From contig JADYZA010000191.1 in NCBI GenBank assembly GCA_020853375.1, positions 1-10,431 of the forward strand: a stretch of DNA of 10,431 nt, read 5' to 3'. The notes beneath the pieces are model-generated. The model saw only the letters and a program-made list of their open reading frames with translations. It was not told the DNA's origin and did not search any database. Source of the DNA: Verrucomicrobiota bacterium. Its GTDB lineage: Bacteria; Verrucomicrobiota; Kiritimatiellia; Kiritimatiellales; Tichowtungiaceae. The position numbers and the translations under genes were made by a program. Positions 6,612 through 10,431 of this stretch are shown here, piece after piece (position 1 is the first letter of the stretch; each line of letters starts with the position of its first letter).

Positions 6612-7035
6612 CACAACTCTCCAAAATCAATCGGTAGCGCTCACTATCCAGTATTTCCTTATCATGGCCAACCTTTGAAAACACCGGAACCGGCTCCGAA
6701 TTCGAGTTATCGTAGCAGAAAACCTCATCGCACAAAGGCGCAAAAACGGTCAGAAAATTTGAAACCGTCCGGCGATAACGGCGGATAATCGCCTCAACAG
6801 GAATGTCATGCCCGCCGGACTCCACATGCGCCTTGATTTCCCTCAGGAGAATTTTTCCCGCCTCCAGTTGAACTCCCGCAGGATTGAGCGGCGACAGCCC
6901 GTCCGCAATCAGATCTGCATTAATAAAATTCCGGCATCCGGTCATTTCCGGCAGGTATCGCAAAGCAAACGTCGTCTTGCCCGCTCCATTCGGTCCGGCA
7001 ATCACGTAACAAGTTGGTTTGGAGATAGAAGACAT
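6604..7035 (-). CDS. Zeta-toxin-like P-loop kinase with internal in-frame loss
   Basis: A 143-residue COG4185-type zeta-toxin relative. The Walker A motif is intact at 14-21 (GPNGAGKT). NADLIADGLSP at 39-49 includes the family's acidic substrate-side residue D41. GGHDIPVEAIIRRYRR at 74-89 and YDNSN at 108-112 are also typical. Full members are about 185-200 residues and have some 50 residues between the 'EAGKILLREI' helix and GGHDIP, including the FETTLSG strand-loop. Here that block is reduced to a few residues (KAHVES), so the core strand and its polar residues are missing while the frame stays open. The likely cause is an in-frame deletion giving an inactive or altered kinase. The ATG at 7035 has only a weak ribosome site. 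The P-loop family call is solid; loss of activity is inference. Confidence 0.78.
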   Translation of the reverse strand: MSSISKPTCYVIAGPNGAGKTTFALRYLPEMTGCRNFINADLIADGLSPLNPAGVQLEAGKILLREIKAHVESGGHDIPVEAIIRRYRRTVSNFLTVFAPLCDEVFCYDNSNSEPVPVFSKVGHDKEILDSERYRLILESCDG

Positions 7036-7114
7036 AGTTAATCCGTAAACTTTGAGCGGGCAAATCTAGCCGCAAAACGGTTCAAAAAACACCAAAAAAA
7101 GCCGCCGCCTTGGA

Positions 7115-7120
7115 ATTATA
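7115..7120 (-). promoter_or_regulatory. Candidate -10 box for the zeta-like/trpS operon
   Basis: A perfect TATAAT occurs on the minus strand at 7120-7115, within the 122-base gap between the LOG-family gene and the zeta-like gene. The expected start would be near 7108, giving a leader of about 73 bases. No good -35 lies 15-19 bases upstream, so this is a tentative call. A second weaker box (TAGATT, 7068-7063) lies nearer the gene. The gap also holds two T-runs on this strand (in the plus strand at 7084-7100 as A-runs) without a convincing hairpin. If neither box works, the operon must be read through from the LOG gene. Confidence 0.3.
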
Positions 7121-7157
7121 CCGTTATCAGATTTGACGCCCCTTAGTAGCGAGTTTG

Positions 7158-7883
7158 TCATGCATAAAAGCCGGAGATGACTTCCCAAGCCGCTTCGGCG
7201 GTATCGCAGAAGGTGATCAGCTTGAGGTCATCTGGGCCAATCAGGCCGCATTCGGCCATATAGTCCCAGTCAACCATCCGCTTCCAATGTTCGGAACCAA
7301 AGAGAATTACAGGCATGGGCGGAATTTTTCCGGTCTGAATGAGGGTGAGTGCTTCGAAGAGTTCGTCGAAGGTGCCAAAACCGCCGGGAAAAATGCAAAT
7401 GGCTTTGGCGCGCAACATGAAGTGCATTTTCCGCATGCTGAAATAGTGAAACTGGAAGCAAAGTTCTTCTGTGACGTACGGATTGGCTTCCTGTTCGTGC
7501 GGCAGGGTGATGTTGAGCGCAATCGATTTACAGCCCACCTCTTTTGCACCACGGTTGCCCGCCTCCATAACGCCGCCGCCACCGCCGGTGATGATGACAT
7601 ATTCGCATTCGTGGTTAGTCTGGCAGGAGGTGCTGACGATCCGTGCCAGCTTGCGCGCCTCTTCATAGAACGGTGTCAGCTCCGCCAGTTTACTGTTTTT
7701 GCAGGCGGCGGCATTTTCCGGTGCCGGAATCCGCGCGCTTCCGAAAAGAACGATGGTGGATGTGATGTTGTTTTGTTGCATCGCCACTTCGGGATAAAGA
7801 TATTCGAGTTGGAGCCGGACCGGACGGCAATGTTCGCTGCATAAAAACGGAATGTTTTCGTAGGCTTTCGGCGGGTTTTTCAT
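7158..7883 (-). CDS. LOG family protein (TIGR00730-type, lysine-decarboxylase-like fold)
   Basis: A 241-residue LOG-family protein with a Rossmann-like fold. The hallmark PGGFGTFDE is exact at 166-174, and the nucleotide-binding glycine stretch TGGGGGVMEAGNRGA is at 99-113. SMRKMHFM at 149-156 supplies the conserved arginine/lysine pair. Characterised members cleave cytokinin riboside 5'-monophosphates or AMP-like nucleotides to the free base and ribose-5-phosphate; the old annotation 'lysine decarboxylase' is wrong for this family. The longer N-terminus with RPVRLQLEYLYPEVAM (20-35) is typical of the long LOG subgroup rather than of YvdD-size proteins. Start ATG 7883 has GGAGGA 7 bases upstream. 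It lies 66 bases after the phosphoesterase gene with no clear promoter between, so the two are probably co-transcribed. The cellular substrate is unknown. Confidence 0.9.
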   Translation of the reverse strand: MKNPPKAYENIPFLCSEHCRPVRLQLEYLYPEVAMQQNNITSTIVLFGSARIPAPENAAACKNSKLAELTPFYEEARKLARIVSTSCQTNHECEYVIITGGGGGVMEAGNRGAKEVGCKSIALNITLPHEQEANPYVTEELCFQFHYFSMRKMHFMLRAKAICIFPGGFGTFDELFEALTLIQTGKIPPMPVILFGSEHWKRMVDWDYMAECGLIGPDDLKLITFCDTAEAAWEVISGFYA

Positions 7884-7949
7884 TTTTGTGTCCTCCAGAA
7901 AAAGCGACTCTTCGCAGTCAAAGATAACAAAGTCGGAACGGGTTTCCTA

Positions 7950-8459
7950 CTATTCGCTCCGGCGGATGCTGAAAAAGGTGACGGCGTCTTCCACGAGGTC
8001 AAGAACGGCGCAGGAAGGATGCATGCCTCGTCCGGCGGCACCGGGATTCACCAGCCGGGTTTTTTCAATCCGTTCGTCCCGCCGGGCATGCGAGTGACCA
8101 AAAAAGACATAGTCGTACTGTTTTGAATCGACGACTCTGTTGAAGTGCGGCTCGTCATCGCTGTGCAAAAAAGCAATTCGGCGTCCGGCAACATCCACCT
8201 CGCCAAATCGGCCCAGCATTTCCACGCCGAGATTCCGAGGAATAAACTGGAAGTCGAGATGCTGATCGCAGTTGCCCAGCACAGCATAAAGCGGAATATC
8301 CAATGCTTGGAACAGAGAAGCCATTTCGATCAAAACCATATCCGAGCCGATGTCTCCGCAGTGAAAAACCGCCTCGATCCCGCGAAAAATGAATTCACGG
8401 GCGGCAGACAACGCCAAGTCCACCTGACCATGCGTGTCGGATATGATACCGATTTTCAC
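7950..8459 (-). CDS. YfcE/MJ0936-type metallophosphoesterase
   Basis: A calcineurin-like phosphodiesterase of the small YfcE group, with two metal ions in the active site. I start it at GTG 8459 (169 aa), because GGAGGA is 6 bases upstream and the protein then begins VKIGIISDTHG, where the family starts. The reading frame stays open upstream to an ATG at 8528, but the extra 23 residues (starting MVANPANIN) look non-conserved and would run into the argC promoter. Metal ligands are in order: D8-x-H10, GD (35-36), GN (62-63), H99 and GHSH (121-124), with NPGAAGRG near the C-terminus. All are present, so it should be active on phosphodiesters or phosphomonoesters, but the natural substrate cannot be named. 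It is divergent from argC, with the two start sites about 88 bases apart. Confidence 0.92.
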   Translation of the reverse strand: MKIGIISDTHGQVDLALSAAREFIFRGIEAVFHCGDIGSDMVLIEMASLFQALDIPLYAVLGNCDQHLDFQFIPRNLGVEMLGRFGEVDVAGRRIAFLHSDDEPHFNRVVDSKQYDYVFFGHSHARRDERIEKTRLVNPGAAGRGMHPSCAVLDLVEDAVTFFSIRRSE

Positions 8460-8465
8460 CTGACG

Positions 8466-8471
8466 TCCTCC
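8466..8471 (-). promoter_or_regulatory. Ribosome binding site deciding the phosphoesterase GTG start
   Basis: GGAGGA on the minus strand ends 6 bases before GTG 8459. This favours the 169-residue product beginning VKIGIISDTHG over the longer frame from ATG 8528, which has no such site. Confidence 0.75.
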
Positions 8472-8482
8472 TGCTTTAGTTC

Positions 8483-8510
8483 TTGGCACTGCAACCGGAG
8501 CGTTTATATT
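8483..8510 (+). promoter_or_regulatory. Sigma70-type promoter for argC
   Basis: TTGGCA (8483-8488) and TATATT (8505-8510) are separated by 16 bases, and each box matches the consensus at five of six positions. Transcription would start near 8517, leaving a leader of about 31 bases that contains the ribosome site GGAGA (8536-8540), 7 bases before the argC ATG. The -35 side lies next to the divergent phosphoesterase start, so the two units may influence each other. I see no certain arginine-repressor operator. Confidence 0.6.
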
Positions 8511-8547
8511 AGCCGGATTCGCAACCAAGGCGAGCGGAGATTTTAAA

Positions 8548-9600
8548 ATGAAGAGTGTGAAAGTTGTCGGGGCGGGCGGTTACGGCGGCGTGGGAATCAC
8601 GGAGCTATTGCTCCAGCATCCCGAATTCAAGATCAACTGTCTGGTGGCGGCCACCGAGACAGGCATGAAGATGAGCGATCTTTATCCCCACCTGAAAGGC
8701 TTTTGCGACGAATTGATCCGGACTCCTGACGATCCCAAAGCGCAGGAGCCCTATGACGCGGTTTTCTTTTCCACCCCCGACGGTGTCGGAATGCAGACCG
8801 CCGCAACGGAGCTCGCCAAAGGCGCGCATGTGGTGGATTACAGCGGCGATTTCCGGTTCACAACTCCTGAAAAATACAGTGCCTACGCCAATTTCATCGG
8901 AAAAAACCCGGTTCATGCCTCGCCGGAACTGCTTCCGCAAACCGTGTACGGACTTTCGGAACTCCATCCGTTCGGAAAAAAACAGAAACTGGCCGGAAAT
9001 CCGGGCTGTTTCGCGGTCAGTTGTATTCTCGGCCTCGCCCCGGCGGCGGCTGGCAAATTGATCAATATAAAAAGCATCATCTGTGACTGCAAAACCGGCG
9101 TTTCCGGCGCAGGAAAAAAACCGGCGGCCACTTTTCATTATCCGGCCCGGTATGAGCAAATCAACGCCTACAAACTGGCAGGACATCAGCACATGGTGGA
9201 AATCGAGCAGGAACTGAGCGCGCTGGCAGGCGAAACCATCCGGGTCACGATGACCGCGCAGGTTCTGCCGCTCTGCCGGGGAATTCTTTCCTGTCTTTAT
9301 GCCGACTTGAAGGAACCCATGACTGGCAAACAACTGATGGAAGCCTATAAAGCGTTTTACGCCGACAAGCCGTTTGTGCGGATATTTGACAGCAAGGCCA
9401 ATATCGGCACGGCACAGGTGAGCGGAACAAACTTCTGCAATCTGATTGTGGACGTGGATGAGCGGAACAACCGATTACGGGTTATTTCGCACATCGACAA
9501 CCTGATGAAAGGTCAGGCTGGCAACGCTCTGCAGAATATGAACCTCATGTTCGGCTTTGATCCAATGCTTGGACTCAATTTTCCTGGCCGTTGCCCGTAA
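8548..9600 (+). CDS. argC: N-acetyl-gamma-glutamyl-phosphate reductase
   Basis: Third step of arginine synthesis: NADPH-dependent reduction of N-acetylglutamyl-phosphate to the semialdehyde. The 350-residue product has the normal length. The N-terminal nucleotide-binding motif is VVGAGGYGGVG (6-16). The catalytic cysteine is C154 in AGNPGCFAV. The general-base histidine region is AGHQHMVEIEQ (211-221), with H213 and H215. DCKTGVSGAGKKP (180-192) and KGQAGNALQNMN (321-332) are family blocks. All are intact, so the enzyme should be active. ATG 8548 follows GGAGA by 7 bases and a good promoter. No other arg gene is visible in the window, so argC is either alone or separated from argJ/argB/argD. 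The next gene starts 69 bases downstream on the same strand without a terminator I can recognise. Confidence 0.96.
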   Translation: MKSVKVVGAGGYGGVGITELLLQHPEFKINCLVAATETGMKMSDLYPHLKGFCDELIRTPDDPKAQEPYDAVFFSTPDGVGMQTAATELAKGAHVVDYSGDFRFTTPEKYSAYANFIGKNPVHASPELLPQTVYGLSELHPFGKKQKLAGNPGCFAVSCILGLAPAAAGKLINIKSIICDCKTGVSGAGKKPAATFHYPARYEQINAYKLAGHQHMVEIEQELSALAGETIRVTMTAQVLPLCRGILSCLYADLKEPMTGKQLMEAYKAFYADKPFVRIFDSKANIGTAQVSGTNFCNLIVDVDERNNRLRVISHIDNLMKGQAGNALQNMNLMFGFDPMLGLNFPGRCP

Positions 9601-9669
9601 GCATGGCCATAAAGTCCGAGCGAAAGCCGTTGTCGGAGAAATGTCCTTGCGCTAGACTGCGAGAGTTTT

Positions 9670-10431
9670 ATGGATCCGAAACTATTACTTTTCTCCACCG
9701 CGTTCCTACTCGGGATACCTGTGTTTATCCTGACCGGGCTTGCCGTCCGCCCATTCCGAAAAGTTCTCATGTTTCTCATGTGCTTCTCCCTCTGCTACCC
9801 GGAAACATTCTCCATTAACCTGATGTCTCGAGAAGCCTACCGTATGGCCACCCGCGGATTCGAGCTGGGGCTTTTCGATATGTGCTCGATCGCGCTCTTT
9901 TTCATCATGGTGTTCCAGCCTCGCGGACATCGCTTCCGCTGGTTTCCGCCGTTAACCCTTGTTTTCGGCATTTATCTACTGTTTGCCGTGACCTCTTGGA
10001 TGGCGGCGCCGGGAAGTATTCCGGTTCCGGGCGATGTCTACGCTGCCAATACCGCCGGCGGATATACATTTTACAGCAACTTTGAAACCGGTCTTTATCC
10101 GCTCTTTGAGCTCAGTAAAATTATCCGCGGCGGATTTGCCTATCTCGTTGTCGTAAATTTCCTGCGAGAAGAGGAACATTTCCGTACCCTGCTTGGATCG
10201 CTGCTCGTTGTCGCCTTCGTAATCGCCATTGAGGCTCTTATCGACCGTTATATCCAAGGGTACCACCGTATCTCATCAACCCTCGGACACCCGAACAGTT
10301 TGGGCACCTTCATGGGCATGATGGGTACGCTGATGTTCGGAATAGCTCTCTTCCGAACCACGTTCATGTCCAGCGGAACCTTTGGTATCGCCACCGCGGC
10401 TGCGCTGGTTTCGGTTCTGCTCACGATCTCA
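9670..10431 (+). CDS. O-antigen ligase/polymerase-like membrane protein, N-terminal part
   Basis: A frame open from ATG 9670 to the right edge (254 codons, no stop), so the gene is cut. The product is strongly hydrophobic with probable membrane spans at about 5-25, 32-43, 66-82, 93-111, 154-165, 173-191, 210-229 and 236-254. After the second span comes SREAYRMATRGFELGLFDM (53-71), a pattern I associate with exopolysaccharide polymerases or ligases near exosortase loci. At 199-213 HRISSTLGHPNSLGT resembles the RxSGTxGHPN motif of the Wzy/WaaL superfamily. Such proteins link or transfer polysaccharide units on the outer face of the inner membrane. A weak GAGAG site precedes the ATG. The Wzy_C domain would lie beyond the window. 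The fold class is likely; the exact role (ligase or polymerase) is open. Confidence 0.72.
   Translation, partial: MDPKLLLFSTAFLLGIPVFILTGLAVRPFRKVLMFLMCFSLCYPETFSINLMSREAYRMATRGFELGLFDMCSIALFFIMVFQPRGHRFRWFPPLTLVFGIYLLFAVTSWMAAPGSIPVPGDVYAANTAGGYTFYSNFETGLYPLFELSKIIRGGFAYLVVVNFLREEEHFRTLLGSLLVVAFVIAIEALIDRYIQGYHRISSTLGHPNSLGTFMGMMGTLMFGIALFRTTFMSSGTFGIATAAALVSVLLTIS

Noticed and set aside
7036..7157. Possible terminator or attenuator in the T-rich gap before the zeta-like gene
   Set aside because: The T-runs are not preceded by a stable GC stem. The CCAA/TTGG pairing around GCCGCCGCC is too short.
7899..7915. Hairpin GCGA-CTCT-TCGC with an adjacent T-run (on the minus strand) as an intrinsic terminator between the phosphoesterase and LOG genes
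   Set aside because: The stem is only 4 pairs and it sits just before the LOG ribosome site. It is too weak to call.
8605..9333. A 242-codon open frame on the minus strand
   Set aside because: It is antisense to argC, whose motifs are all intact. The shadow has no family motif and no ribosome site.
9629..9658. TTGTCG-17-TAGACT as a promoter for the membrane protein gene
   Set aside because: Both boxes match only four of six positions and +1 would fall 5 bases before the ATG, inside the putative GAGAG site. Read-through from argC is equally likely.
1..10431. CRISPR arrays, tRNA or rRNA genes, transposase genes, integrase att sites
   Set aside because: I saw no regularly spaced repeats, no tRNA-like cloverleaf or CCA end, and no transposase or integrase motifs in any frame.

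Overview
This 10.4 kb window is gene-dense bacterial chromosome of roughly 50-55% GC, apparently using the standard genetic code. Short overlaps join most neighbouring genes. The trpS-scpA-scpB-pheA order, the P-protein type PheA, and a polysaccharide polymerase/ligase next to a housekeeping gene are compatible with the PVC group (Verrucomicrobiota/Kiritimatiellota-like). That placement is only a guess from gene style and no marker gene settles it.

Left edge (1-629, read leftward): a MntA/HepT-type toxin-antitoxin pair, with the minimal nucleotidyltransferase MntA complete and HepT cut by the window edge. MntA has a candidate promoter placed so that transcription would begin at its own ATG. 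Between this pair and the next gene lies a non-coding strip carrying a copy of a dispersed 'ACCACAGAG...ACACAGAGG' intergenic repeat.

Main operon (630-7035, read leftward): truncated zeta-toxin-like kinase - small antitoxin-like protein - trpS - scpA - scpB - pheA - family 2 glycosyltransferase - hisC. Every junction but one overlaps, and the exception is an 18 bp gap. The core combines tryptophanyl-tRNA charging, the ScpA/ScpB subunits of the SMC chromosome condensation complex, and phenylalanine synthesis. PheA is a fused chorismate mutase/prephenate dehydratase/ACT protein, and the HisC-like aminotransferase could perform the last transamination. The glycosyltransferase is a guest between pheA and hisC. 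The zeta-like gene lacks the central part of its family fold and appears to be a decayed module that now sits at the head of the housekeeping operon.

Right part: a LOG-family protein and a YfcE-type metallophosphoesterase (7158-8459, leftward) form a two-gene unit. Divergent from them is argC (8548-9600, rightward), with a recognisable sigma70-type promoter. After argC comes the 5' part of a multi-spanning O-antigen ligase/polymerase-like protein that runs off the right edge.

Most of the window is ordinary core metabolism and chromosome maintenance. The accessory interest lies in the two toxin-antitoxin-type modules, the leaderless-type promoter, the dispersed repeat, and the glycosyltransferase inside the aromatic/condensin operon. 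I see no convincing evidence of a wholly new system.
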